Made by a program: the position numbers and the translations under genes
The notes under the pieces: model-generated
Told to the model about the DNA's origin: nothing
The model's input: the letters and a program-made list of their open reading frames with translations, nothing else
The model's database searches: none
NCBI GenBank assembly: GCA_025350595.1
Contig: JANXXP010000187.1
Coordinates: 1 to 57,821 of the forward strand
DNA from: Bacteroidota bacterium
Lineage (GTDB): Bacteria > Bacteroidota > Bacteroidia > Bacteroidales > VadinHA17
Direction of reading: 5' to 3'
Length of the DNA stretch: 57,821 nucleotides
In this document: positions 25,830 to 34,688 of the stretch, piece after piece
Numbering within the stretch: position 1 is the first letter of the stretch
How the letters are laid out: the number at the start of each line of letters is the position of its first letter

Positions 25830-27832
25830 ATGGGAAAACATATGAATGTGAGAGGATCACTGAGCGAACTTTGGATGGTTTTGGCTCTGATAGTTTTTCT
25901 TAGTGTTAAAGGAACCCTTATTCAAGGACAAACTGCCAGTTCAACCTTTACGGTTTTCGTATCAAATCCAGGAGCTTTAGTAGCTCCTGTCTGCAGAGGC
26001 CAGCAGATTGAAGAATTCAACCACCAGTTTGAGGGAGGATTATATGCCCAGCTGATCAATAATCCCTCCTTTGAAGAGATAGATCACAAATTTAACAGTA
26101 TCCCGGCAGCTAACTGGTCTGTGGTAAAATCGGGATCGTCAGATGGCATTTTATCTGGTCAGACTTCTGAAGAAACAAGTATGCTGAACAGCCATCAAAA
26201 TCATTGCATTAAGCTTACGGTTACTTCTGTAGCTTCAGGAAGCGTAGGCCTTGCAAATGGAGGATACTGGGGGATCAAACTGGTAAACGATACAAAATAC
26301 AGAGTTTCTTTCTGGGCTAAAGGAGGATCAAATTTCAAGGGTACTCTAAGAGCAAATCTGGAAAGTAACGGTGGTAAAGTTTATGCTCATTCAGCTGATT
26401 TTAAAATTGATGCTAACTGGAAGCATTTTATATGCGATCTTACTACCAGTGGTATATCAAATGTTCAGGAACCAACCGGTTTGTAATTTATGCCTCAGCT
26501 ACAGGTGCTGTCTATATTGATGTGGTAACGGTCATGCCCCCGACATGGAAGGATCGTCCAAATGGTTTGCGGCCCGATCTGGCAGAAAAGCTGTATGACT
26601 TAAAGTTCAAATATATACAGTTTCCGGGAGGATGCACTGCCGAGTCTGCAAGTATGGATAAATGCTGGAACTGGAAGAACTCAATCGGTCCCCTCGAAGA
26701 GAGGTCAGTTTCTACAAGAAATCGATGGTGGTATAAAAACGACCTTTATTTTGGTCTGGATGAATACTTTCAATTGTGCGAAGACCTGGGAGCAGAACCG
26801 GTTTATGTAACCTCTGCCGGAATTGATGAGAGGCCAAATTCACCAGAATGGTATGCAGTCTGTCCTCTGGACAAAATGAAGCCGATAATTGATGATATTT
26901 TGGATTTATTGGAATATTGCAATGGATCAACCTCAAATACCTGGGGTGCTAAACGTATGGCAAACGGTCATTCAGAGCCATATAATCTGAAGTATATAGA
27001 AATTGGCAATGAAAACGGGAGGAAGGAAACAGCTGATGAGTACAGTTCACGATATTCTATGATCTATAGCCGTATAAAGGCAGCTTATCCTGATATTCAA
27101 GTTATGTACAACGGCAGCCGTGGATTAAATGAATATTCGACCACTATGGGTAATCCTGCTGATTTCGTTGATGAGCACTTTTATGAGAAAGATCTTTCAG
27201 TTTTGTACAACAAGTACGATAGCATAGATCGGGCCTGCAAAAAAATATGTGTCGCAGAGTATGCATCCAATAGCCTGTCCAATGCAAAACTTGAAATCGG
27301 CAATTTTGCAGATGCACTTGGAGATGCAGTATTCATGCTTGGTTGTGAAAAAAACTCTGAAAGAATGTGGTGGACAGGATATGGCAATTATTCCGGTTTT
27401 GTTGGTCATTGTGATTTTGTACCCTGTATAGTCTGGAATGACGCTGTATCTAACTTTGCATCCCCTTCATACTATATGCAAAAAATGTTATTCTCAGATA
27501 ATCAGGGAACATGTTTGTTGCCATTCACCCGGAATACCACAAATTGTTACTGGTCGGCATCCATTGATACCGATTCCGGTAGAAACGATGTACTGCTCAA
27601 AGTTGTAAATAAATCAGGCTATTCCGAATCTGTGGAGATAATTCTTAATGGTGTCGGAAAAGTCGATCCTGCAGGTCATTCTTTTACTTTAAAAGCTGCT
27701 CCGGAAGATGAAAACTCGCTTGACAATCCATCCAGAGTGAAACCGTCTGCGGCTATGTTTGCTGCAAGTCCCTGATTTAATTACGTTTTCCCGGGGTATT
27801 CGATTACAGTGCTCAGAATAAGTTGTTTACGC
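25830..27832 (+). pseudogene. GH51-type arabinofuranosidase, paralogue E (frameshift, premature TGA, lost natural stop)
   Basis: Homologous over its full length to paralogues A, C and F, but with three lesions. Near 26466 the frame shifts by one base: ...I-S-N-V is followed in the next frame by S-G-T-N-R-F-V-I-Y-A, so one T appears lost from a GTTTCAGG-like site. At 27773-27775 a TGA cuts the C-terminal beta-domain. The frame after it still encodes F-P-G-Y-S-I-T-V-L-R-I, but it then runs on to 27892 because the normal stop is gone. The segments around both catalytic Glu (G-N-E-N-G; V-A-E-Y-A-S) are intact, so the decay is recent. The signal peptide is also intact. A sequencing error could explain one lesion but hardly three. 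Confidence 0.85.
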
Positions 27833-27883
27833 GTGAATATTGCTCCTTTGTTGTGGCAAAACATAACAAGAAGCATCAATTTA

Positions 27884-27917
27884 TGCAAATAGAGTGTTGT
27901 GATTTGAAAATGAAGTG
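27884..27917 (+). promoter_or_regulatory. Operator B: 21-bp-spaced direct repeat upstream of the GH3 operon
   Basis: TGCAAATAGAGTG (27884-27896) and TGAAAATGAAGTG (27905-27917), starts 21 bp apart, match operator A in sequence, spacing and orientation. It lies 72 bp upstream of the preferred GH3 start at 27989. It probably makes the GH3-to-SUMF1 gene run part of the same AraC-family regulon. Confidence 0.75.
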
Positions 27918-27988
27918 GTTTTTTGAAAGAATAGGATTTAATAGCTTAGATGACTAACAGTTTGTTAAGGAGGACTAAAACAAGAGAT

Positions 27989-30364
27989 ATGAAATTATTC
28001 AACAAAAAAGCTCTCCTTTTAACCATTCACCTGGCCTTTTTAACTGTCTTGTTCCTTAGTAGTTTAAATGGGCAGATATTGCCTTATAAAGATGCAGGTT
28101 TAAAGGTGGAGGAACGGGTAAAAGATCTGATGAACCGGATGACTATTGAGGAGAAAGTCAACCAGATGCTCAAGCTTAACCTTGCTGATCTGAAACTTGA
28201 CAAAGAAGGAAATATTACAAAAGAGTCTTTAGAAAATTTGTTTCATGGTGAAAGTATCGGATGTCTCGATCCTCCGATTATTGATGTTAAAGGTATCGCA
28301 AAGTATTCAGAAGCAGCAGATCAGTATCTTAGAAAGAATACAAGATTAGGTATCCCTGCAATTCAGGTAGAACTGAGTGGTCTGCATGGTCAATTGGCAT
28401 ATGGTGCAACTAATTTTCCTCAGGCAATCGGACAAGGCTGTACCTGGAATACTTCACTGATCAGAAAAATGGCTGAGATTATAGCGTTCGAAGCCAGCTC
28501 AACCGGTTGCGACCAGGCTTTCTCGCCCTTGTTTGATCTCGCCAGAGATCCCCGTTATGGCAGGGTTGAAGAGTGTTTTGGAGAAGACCCTTACCTCGTT
28601 GCTGAAATGGGGAAATCTTTCGTAATTGGAATGCAGGGAGACCCCGAAATAACAAAAGAATATATTCCTGAACACCATCTGATAAGTACGGCAAAACATT
28701 ATGTTGCATATTGCACTCCAACTGCAGGAATAAACATAGCACCGGTTGAAGTAGGGCCACGGGATTTGAGAAGTTTGCATTTATATCCCTTTGAAAAAGC
28801 GGTTAGAGAAGCCAATGTCTATTCAGTTATGCCTTCTTATAACGAGGTAAATGGTATCCCGGTGCATGCAAGCGAATATCTGCTCCGTGATATTCTGCGA
28901 AAGGAATATGGCTTCAAGGGTTATGTATTTGCCGATTATGGTGCAGTAGGTATGTTACAGTTTGCTCATCATCTTACGGCAAATAAAGCTGAAACTGCTG
29001 TTCTTGCTCTTAAGGCGGGTGTCGACCAGGAAGGCTCTGATTATGCTTATTCTGAGCTGATCAATCTGGCAAAAGGTGACAAGGACATTTTAGTATTTGT
29101 TGACGAAGCTGTGAAGAATATTCTTACAGTCAAATTAAGGGCAGGATTGTTTGACAGACCATACTTTGCACCTGAAAAAATATCAGATATTGTTCATACA
29201 AAAGAGTCAGTTAACCTTGCACGTGAAATAGCTGAGGAATCTGTTGTACTTCTTAAAAACCGGGATAATATTCTGCCTCTTAAACTTTCGAGTCTTAAAT
29301 CTATTGCGGTGATTGGACCTAATGCGAATCAGGTTCAATATGGTGATTATAGTATCACAAAAGATAATTCCTCAGGAGTTACGATCCTTGCAGGAATAAA
29401 AAACATTACAAAAGGCAAGGTTACCGTCAACTATGCAAAAGGTTGTGGCATCACTGATCTGGACAGCAGTGGATTTAAAGAAGCAATTAATGCAGCAAAA
29501 AAAAGTGAGGTGGTTATACTCATAATTGGAGGAACGAGTATGTCTTTGTCAGGAACAGGATGGGGTGAATTAGCAGATGAAGGAGCTTATCCGACATGCG
29601 GGGAAGGATATGACAGGGCGGAATTGACTCCTCCGGGAATTCAGCCGGAGCTGATTCAGGCAATATCTAAGACCGGGAAGCCAATAGTACTGATTATGGT
29701 TCACGGACGGGCCTATAGCATTAAATGGGAGAAAGAACATATCCCTGCAATTCTAGATGCCTGGTATCCGGGAGAGGAGGGCGGAAATGCTGTCGCCCGT
29801 ATCCTTTTCGGAGAGGTAGTACCCTCCGGGAAACTGACAGTTTCTGTTCCTCAATCCGTAGGTCATGTACCCGTATTTTATAACTATAAACCCACGGGGA
29901 GAGGGAACTATCACAAACCAGGAACCAGAGAAAAACCCGGAAGAGATTATGTATTTTCTTCAACGGATCCTTTGTTCCCGTTTGGATTTGGCCTAAGTTA
30001 TACTCAATTTGAATATTCGGATCTTAAAATCGACCATACACAATTAAGAGCAGCAGATACGGTAAAATTATCTTTTAAGGTTAAAAATGTTGGCGCTGTA
30101 ACGGGGAAAGAGGTTGCGGAGGTCTATATACACGACAAAGTAAGTTCGGTAACTACGCCCGTCGAAGTATTGAAAGGGTTTAAGAAGACGGAAATAAATC
30201 CGGATGGAACAACTACTTTAAGTTTTTCAATTCCATGCAAGGAACTTGGCCTTTGGGATCAGAATATGAATTATGTAGTTGAACCCGGTGAATTCGATAT
30301 TATGATCGGAGCATCTGCAGAGGACATACGACTAAGGGATATAATAATCATAACTAACAAATAA
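27989..30364 (+). CDS. GH3 glycoside hydrolase (beta-glucosidase/beta-xylosidase-like)
   Basis: A 791-residue secreted exo-glycosidase of family GH3. An upstream ATG at 27950 is in frame, but the ATG at 27989 (MKLFNKKALLLTIHLAFLTV) gives a clean signal peptide and leaves room for a promoter behind operator B. Domains: N-terminal TIM barrel (V-E-E-R-V-K-D-L-M-N-R-M-T-I-E-E-K; D-P-R-Y-G-R-V-E-E-C-F-G-E-D-P; K-H-Y-V-A-Y), nucleophile Asp316 in F-A-D-Y-G-A-V, alpha/beta sandwich (E-E-S-V-V-L-L-K-N; L-D-A-W-Y-P-G-E-E-G-G), and a fibronectin-III-like end. The set is complete. It probably heads a long operon, as the next gene starts 4 bp after its stop. Backbone-sugar specificity (glucose, xylose or arabinose) is not readable. 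Confidence 0.93.
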   Translation: MKLFNKKALLLTIHLAFLTVLFLSSLNGQILPYKDAGLKVEERVKDLMNRMTIEEKVNQMLKLNLADLKLDKEGNITKESLENLFHGESIGCLDPPIIDVKGIAKYSEAADQYLRKNTRLGIPAIQVELSGLHGQLAYGATNFPQAIGQGCTWNTSLIRKMAEIIAFEASSTGCDQAFSPLFDLARDPRYGRVEECFGEDPYLVAEMGKSFVIGMQGDPEITKEYIPEHHLISTAKHYVAYCTPTAGINIAPVEVGPRDLRSLHLYPFEKAVREANVYSVMPSYNEVNGIPVHASEYLLRDILRKEYGFKGYVFADYGAVGMLQFAHHLTANKAETAVLALKAGVDQEGSDYAYSELINLAKGDKDILVFVDEAVKNILTVKLRAGLFDRPYFAPEKISDIVHTKESVNLAREIAEESVVLLKNRDNILPLKLSSLKSIAVIGPNANQVQYGDYSITKDNSSGVTILAGIKNITKGKVTVNYAKGCGITDLDSSGFKEAINAAKKSEVVILIIGGTSMSLSGTGWGELADEGAYPTCGEGYDRAELTPPGIQPELIQAISKTGKPIVLIMVHGRAYSIKWEKEHIPAILDAWYPGEEGGNAVARILFGEVVPSGKLTVSVPQSVGHVPVFYNYKPTGRGNYHKPGTREKPGRDYVFSSTDPLFPFGFGLSYTQFEYSDLKIDHTQLRAADTVKLSFKVKNVGAVTGKEVAEVYIHDKVSSVTTPVEVLKGFKKTEINPDGTTTLSFSIPCKELGLWDQNMNYVVEPGEFDIMIGASAEDIRLRDIIIITNK

Positions 30365-30368
30365 ATAT

Positions 30369-31874
30369 ATGAATCGTCAATTTGTACTTTTTCTTGCAAT
30401 GTTGTTTTTTACAGCTGACATATATGCTGAAGAACTGCATATCGGCACTGCTACAGCTGATATTACTCCTAAACTGCCTGTGGCGCTGATGGGGCAGTTC
30501 AACCTAAGGATAGCAGACACAGTAGAAACACCTTTGACAGCCAATGTAATAGCCCTGGAATCAAGGGCTGGCAATCAAACCCTTGATATGGCAATAATGG
30601 TTGCCTGCGACGTTGTTGGAATCCCTGAGAAATTACTTAGAAATGTACGCGATGAAGTACATAAAAAAATACCGGAAATACATGTGGAAAAGATTTTTAT
30701 GACTGCAATACACACCCACACAGCACCGGTTTTAGATAATGACCCTACCTCTTCGTTCAGATATCAGATCCCGAAAAAAGGAGTTTTGCAGGTAGAGGAA
30801 TATGATCTCTTTTTTGTTCAGCAAATAACTGAAGCGATTGTTAAAGCCTGGAAAAATCGTCACCCGGGAAGTGTTACCTGGGGTCTGGGTCATGCAGCAA
30901 TTGCCTATAACCGGAGAGTGGTTTATTCAAAGGCCGTTCCCACTCCGGGTTATTTTTCTAACGGATCAGCACAAATGTATGGAAATACCAACCTTCCCGA
31001 TTTCATAAATCTGGAAGGAATGGAAGATCATGACGTCAATACGCTTTTCTTTTGGGATAATAGTGGCAAATTAATTGCAATGACTATTGAAGTTCCCTGT
31101 CCTGCGCAGGAAGTTGAAAGCCGGTCAGCTATCAATGCTGATTACTGGTATCCTGTCCGGGAGAAGCTGAAGCAGCGATATGGATCTGATCTCTGTGTTC
31201 TCGGATGGATAGGTGCTGCGGGTGATCAATCACCCAGACCGATGTACCGTAAAGCCGCGGAAGAACGAATGATCAAATTACGAAATTTAAACCGGTTGGA
31301 AGAAATAGGCAGACGAATTGTCCTGGCTGTCGAAGAATCGTACGAAACTGTTAAGAATGACAGGCATGACAATGTACAATTGACCCACAGGGTGGAGACA
31401 CTTGCGTTACCGATGCGTTTGGTGACAGAGCAGGAATATGAATTCTGCAAATCAGAACGTGATAAAGCATCGGCAGAAATGGCTGCAGACTCGTCAAAGG
31501 CAAATGATGTTCTGGCTCGAATGACATGGAACAGGGGTGTTGTTAACCGCTTCGAAAAGCAGAAAACTGATCCCAGTCCAAAAATGGATGCAGAGATTCA
31601 CATATTACGTATCGGAGATGTTGTTATCTGTACAAATCAATTTGAACTTTTTACAGATTACGGGATCCGGATACAGGCCCGAAGCAATGCGCTGCAGACA
31701 TTTGTCATCCAGCTGGCAGCAGGGACAGGTTCATACCTCCCTACTGAAAAGGCTCTTAAGGGTGGAGGATACAGCGCTGTTATACAAAGCGACGTAGTTG
31801 GTCCTGAGGGGGGTCAGATATTGGTTGACAGCACTGTAAAACTGATCAATGAAATGTTCGTTAGCGAAAAGTAA
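30369..31874 (+). CDS. Neutral/alkaline ceramidase-like hydrolase 1
   Basis: A 501-residue secreted protein resembling the N-terminal catalytic domain of neutral/alkaline non-lysosomal ceramidases, which are zinc amidases. A signal peptide ends near D-I-Y-A-E. The domain starts with I-G-T-A-T-A-D-I-T-P. The zinc-site motif I-H-T-H-T-A-P is at about residues 116-122, and G-A-A-G-D-Q-S-P-R contains Ser288 at the place of the nucleophile in the ceramidase G-D-V-S-P-N motif. The C-terminal Ig-like domain of true ceramidases is missing (501 against roughly 650-700 residues). It starts 4 bp after GH3. It is closest to the protein at 53979, with an extra ~10 residues after N-R-R-V-V-Y. Similar proteins in Bacteroidota PULs have unknown substrates; an amide- or ester-linked group on a glycan is as likely as ceramide. 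Confidence 0.8.
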   Translation: MNRQFVLFLAMLFFTADIYAEELHIGTATADITPKLPVALMGQFNLRIADTVETPLTANVIALESRAGNQTLDMAIMVACDVVGIPEKLLRNVRDEVHKKIPEIHVEKIFMTAIHTHTAPVLDNDPTSSFRYQIPKKGVLQVEEYDLFFVQQITEAIVKAWKNRHPGSVTWGLGHAAIAYNRRVVYSKAVPTPGYFSNGSAQMYGNTNLPDFINLEGMEDHDVNTLFFWDNSGKLIAMTIEVPCPAQEVESRSAINADYWYPVREKLKQRYGSDLCVLGWIGAAGDQSPRPMYRKAAEERMIKLRNLNRLEEIGRRIVLAVEESYETVKNDRHDNVQLTHRVETLALPMRLVTEQEYEFCKSERDKASAEMAADSSKANDVLARMTWNRGVVNRFEKQKTDPSPKMDAEIHILRIGDVVICTNQFELFTDYGIRIQARSNALQTFVIQLAAGTGSYLPTEKALKGGGYSAVIQSDVVGPEGGQILVDSTVKLINEMFVSEK

Positions 31875-31918
31875 AAATTTGTTCTGCTTACTAAAAACGG
31901 GATTAATAAACACGCCAT

Positions 31919-33283
31919 ATGAAAAATGATAAAAACAACCTGACCGCTGCATTCGTCGGCTTCGGAGAGGTTAATTCTCCGCAACAATTAATTAAATCAA
32001 AATGCTTAAAGGCACTGGAAGAGGTCAAATCTCTGGGGATTAAAATCATAACCACAGACCCGGTTACTGATGATCCCAATGGAGTTGATGTCAGAAGAGC
32101 AATTGCTGACCTTCAAAAAGGGGATTTTGATTTACTGATCATCTGTCTTGCCGGATGGATTCCATCCCATGCAGTTATTTCTATCACAAAGGAATTTAAG
32201 TGTAAACCAATGATCTTATGGGGCCTTACCTGTGATATTGAAAATGGCCGCATTGTCACTGCTGCACCTCAGGCCGGGACAACAGCCCTTCGAAAAGTTT
32301 TTCAGGATCTGGGGTACCGGTTCAAATATATTTATAATATCATTGGAAATCCCTCTCCATTGGACAAAATACTAAGTTTTGCTCTTGCAGCCGGTGCCGT
32401 AAGATCTATAGAAAATACTAAAGTTGGAATGATGGGCTTCCGGGATATGAAACTTTATAATACTCTTTATGAGGGGCTCTCCCTGAAATCAAAAATCGGA
32501 ATCGAAATTGAGTTTTTTGAAATGCTGGAAATGCTTCAACTTAGTGAAAAAACACAAGAAATCGAAGTTACCGCCTTATTGGATAAAATTAAAAGGGAAT
32601 GGGATTTCGAGAAACCAGCTGATGATAATTTCCTTAAGCAGGGTATTCGCTATTATCTGGCAGTAAAGAAAATTGCCGAAGAAAACCTGTTCGATGCGAT
32701 TTCTTTGAAAGATGTTGACGGGATGAAGAAGATATTAGGTTTTCCACCTGCAATGATTTTTATGTTGCTATCAGATGAAATTAAGTTATGCACAATTCCT
32801 GAAAATGATGCTATGGGTGCTGTAACGCAATTGATTGTAAAACATATTACAGGGCAATGTGCGGCATATCTTGAGTTTTATGAATTTTTTGAGAAGAGTG
32901 TCCTTATGGGCGTGCCTGATTTTGTACCGGCCGAAGTTGTAAACGGGAGAGTGAAAGTAACACCTGCTGCTTTTGGCAATATCAGCGGTGGACTCCTGAA
33001 TATATCAACATTAAAAACCGGTTGTCTTACAATGGCGCGGTTGTCAAATACCGGAGATAAGTATACCATGCATATCTGTACCGGTGAGGGGAAACTAAAA
33101 TCGTGGGAAGAAGCTGGATGGGATTACCCTGCTCCACAGCTTCCCAGTCTGGAAATTTTCCTTGATGTTACTGTTGAAGATTTTGCACAAAAAGTCTCAG
33201 GTCAGCATTATATGATTGCATACGGGAACCATCTGCAAGCCTTATCCGATTTCTGTTTCATAAAGGGTATAGAAGTTATTTAG
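31919..33283 (+). CDS. L-fucose/L-arabinose isomerase-like protein (cytoplasmic)
   Basis: A 454-residue protein with the fucose/arabinose isomerase fold and no signal peptide. The N-terminal half carries Rossmann-like segments (A-F-V-G-F-G-E-V-N; D-L-L-I-I-C-L-A-G-W-I-P-S-H). The C-terminal half has E-N-D-A-M-G-A-V-T-Q, where isomerases place metal-binding acids, and G-Q-H-Y-M-I-A-Y-G-N-H near the end, as in the sugar-binding part of the family. It is too divergent to call FucI or AraA. The next gene, a PfkB-type kinase, starts 8 bp after its stop. Isomerisation of a pentose or deoxysugar followed by phosphorylation is the simplest reading (inference). It is also distantly like the Tat-exported protein at 42701. 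Confidence 0.8.
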   Translation: MKNDKNNLTAAFVGFGEVNSPQQLIKSKCLKALEEVKSLGIKIITTDPVTDDPNGVDVRRAIADLQKGDFDLLIICLAGWIPSHAVISITKEFKCKPMILWGLTCDIENGRIVTAAPQAGTTALRKVFQDLGYRFKYIYNIIGNPSPLDKILSFALAAGAVRSIENTKVGMMGFRDMKLYNTLYEGLSLKSKIGIEIEFFEMLEMLQLSEKTQEIEVTALLDKIKREWDFEKPADDNFLKQGIRYYLAVKKIAEENLFDAISLKDVDGMKKILGFPPAMIFMLLSDEIKLCTIPENDAMGAVTQLIVKHITGQCAAYLEFYEFFEKSVLMGVPDFVPAEVVNGRVKVTPAAFGNISGGLLNISTLKTGCLTMARLSNTGDKYTMHICTGEGKLKSWEEAGWDYPAPQLPSLEIFLDVTVEDFAQKVSGQHYMIAYGNHLQALSDFCFIKGIEVI

Positions 33284-33291
33284 TAGAAGAC

Positions 33292-34425
33292 ATGAAGAAG
33301 TTTGATGCTGTTGTTGCAGGATACACTTGTGTTGACATGATTCCTGATTTCAAAAAGACAAATTCGGTTACCAGTTTATCAAACCTTTTTATTCCTGGGA
33401 AATTAATAGAGATCGACGGGATAAATTTTGTGCTGGGTGGAGTCGTACCAAATACCGGATTGGCAATAAACAAATTCAATAAAAAAGTTTTTCTTAATGG
33501 ATTGGTTGGAGATGATGTCATCGGTAAAATTGCAATTGAATGGTTAGATAAATATAATCTTTCGGAGGGAATGTGGACAACAGATAAAGCTGGCACAGGT
33601 TTCAGCATTGTTATAGCTCCTCCGGGTATAGATCGCATCTTCCTGGAGTCACCAGGTTGTAACGAGATATTTGATTCAGGATTTATCAATTTTGATGCTG
33701 TTGCCAAAAGCCGGTTGTTTCATTTCGGATATCCACCGCTGTTAAAACAATTCTATCAGACTGATGGGGATCAGTTAGTCAGACTGTTTTCCAGAGTACA
33801 AAAAATGGGAGTCGTAACTTCCCTGGATTTCAGTCTGCCTGATCCTGAAAGTGAGTCAGGCTGCATTAACTGGCCGGAGGTAATGAATAAAATATTACCA
33901 TACACAGACATCTTTGTTCCAAGTCTGGATGAAGCTATCCAGATTATGAATCCCGGGAAATATTCTGAGCTTTTATCTTCGGTGGCCAGCTCTGAAGTTG
34001 CGGATAAACTGATTCTAAATTCAATAAGGGAGATAGGCAGACAGTTTGTCGGATCGGGGGTTAAAATACTATTAATCAAAGCAGGTCACCTGGGAGCCTA
34101 TCTTCTGACCGGTGATGTCTCATCATTAAATGAGAAGGCGGGTTTGTTACTGGAAACTGATAAATGGAATAATTGTGAGATTTGGTGTAATGCATATAAA
34201 GCTGATCCTATAAAGATAAAAAACTCATCAGGAGCAGGGGATACTGCTGTTGCAGCATTCCTTTCAGCAATCCTTCAGGATGAAAGCCCCGATTCTTCGG
34301 TTAAATATGCAGCCATTGCTGGAAGAAACAGCTTGTATTGCAAAAATATTCATGATGACCTCAGCGACTGGCATGAGATGACAGAGGAAATTAAAGTTGT
34401 TGATAATAAATTAATTAAATTCTAA
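33292..34425 (+). CDS. PfkB-family carbohydrate kinase
   Basis: A 377-residue ribokinase-like sugar kinase of the cytoplasm. The first signature, G-G-V-V-P-N-T-G-L-A-I-N-K-F and G-L-V-G-D-D-V-I-G-K, binds the sugar. The second, N-S-S-G-A-G-D-T-A-V-A-A-F near residue 309, contains the anion hole and catalytic Asp. It is 8 bp downstream of the isomerase-like gene, so the two are almost certainly translated together. It could phosphorylate the ketose made by that protein. There is no FGGY-type ribulokinase in the window. It is slightly longer than the typical ~310 residues because of an insert around residues 225-260. It is followed by a 263-bp gap filled with short repeats. Confidence 0.9.
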   Translation: MKKFDAVVAGYTCVDMIPDFKKTNSVTSLSNLFIPGKLIEIDGINFVLGGVVPNTGLAINKFNKKVFLNGLVGDDVIGKIAIEWLDKYNLSEGMWTTDKAGTGFSIVIAPPGIDRIFLESPGCNEIFDSGFINFDAVAKSRLFHFGYPPLLKQFYQTDGDQLVRLFSRVQKMGVVTSLDFSLPDPESESGCINWPEVMNKILPYTDIFVPSLDEAIQIMNPGKYSELLSSVASSEVADKLILNSIREIGRQFVGSGVKILLIKAGHLGAYLLTGDVSSLNEKAGLLLETDKWNNCEIWCNAYKADPIKIKNSSGAGDTAVAAFLSAILQDESPDSSVKYAAIAGRNSLYCKNIHDDLSDWHEMTEEIKVVDNKLIKF

Positions 34426-34445
34426 GCTGTCGGATGTGGGAAGTA

Positions 34446-34633
34446 GTCATTTGCCTTCGACGTCATTCGGCCGGAGTTTACCCCGTACATCGGGGGCCGT
34501 CATTCAGTAGTCATTAGCGCTTCGGGCGTCATTAATGGTCATTTACGCGTAGTTTATTCCCCACGGCGGGACGCGTCATTTTGACTTCGGAATAACAATT
34601 GAATGACAATGAATGACCATTGAATGACTTCGG
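34446..34633 (+). repeat. Intergenic island of GTCATT/AATGAC short repeats
   Basis: In a 188-bp non-coding stretch GTCATT occurs seven times (starting 34446, 34462, 34499, 34510, 34528, 34538, 34575) and its complement AATGAC three times (34602, 34612, 34623), with GACTTCGG twice (34583, 34626). Direct copies occupy the left part and inverted copies the right part, so the RNA or single strand could fold back on itself. The block also holds GC-rich patches unlike its surroundings (for example CCGTACATCGGGGGCCG). It separates the kinase from the aminotransferase. Confidence 0.75.
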
Positions 34634-34688
34634 ATTTCTGGCACACTAGTAACTAAAAACGTTAAGATAAACATTCAAATATAATGGT

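Noticed and set aside
34446-34633. GTCATT island considered as a CRISPR array
   Set aside because: Repeats are only 6-7 bp, irregularly spaced and in both orientations; there are no cas genes.
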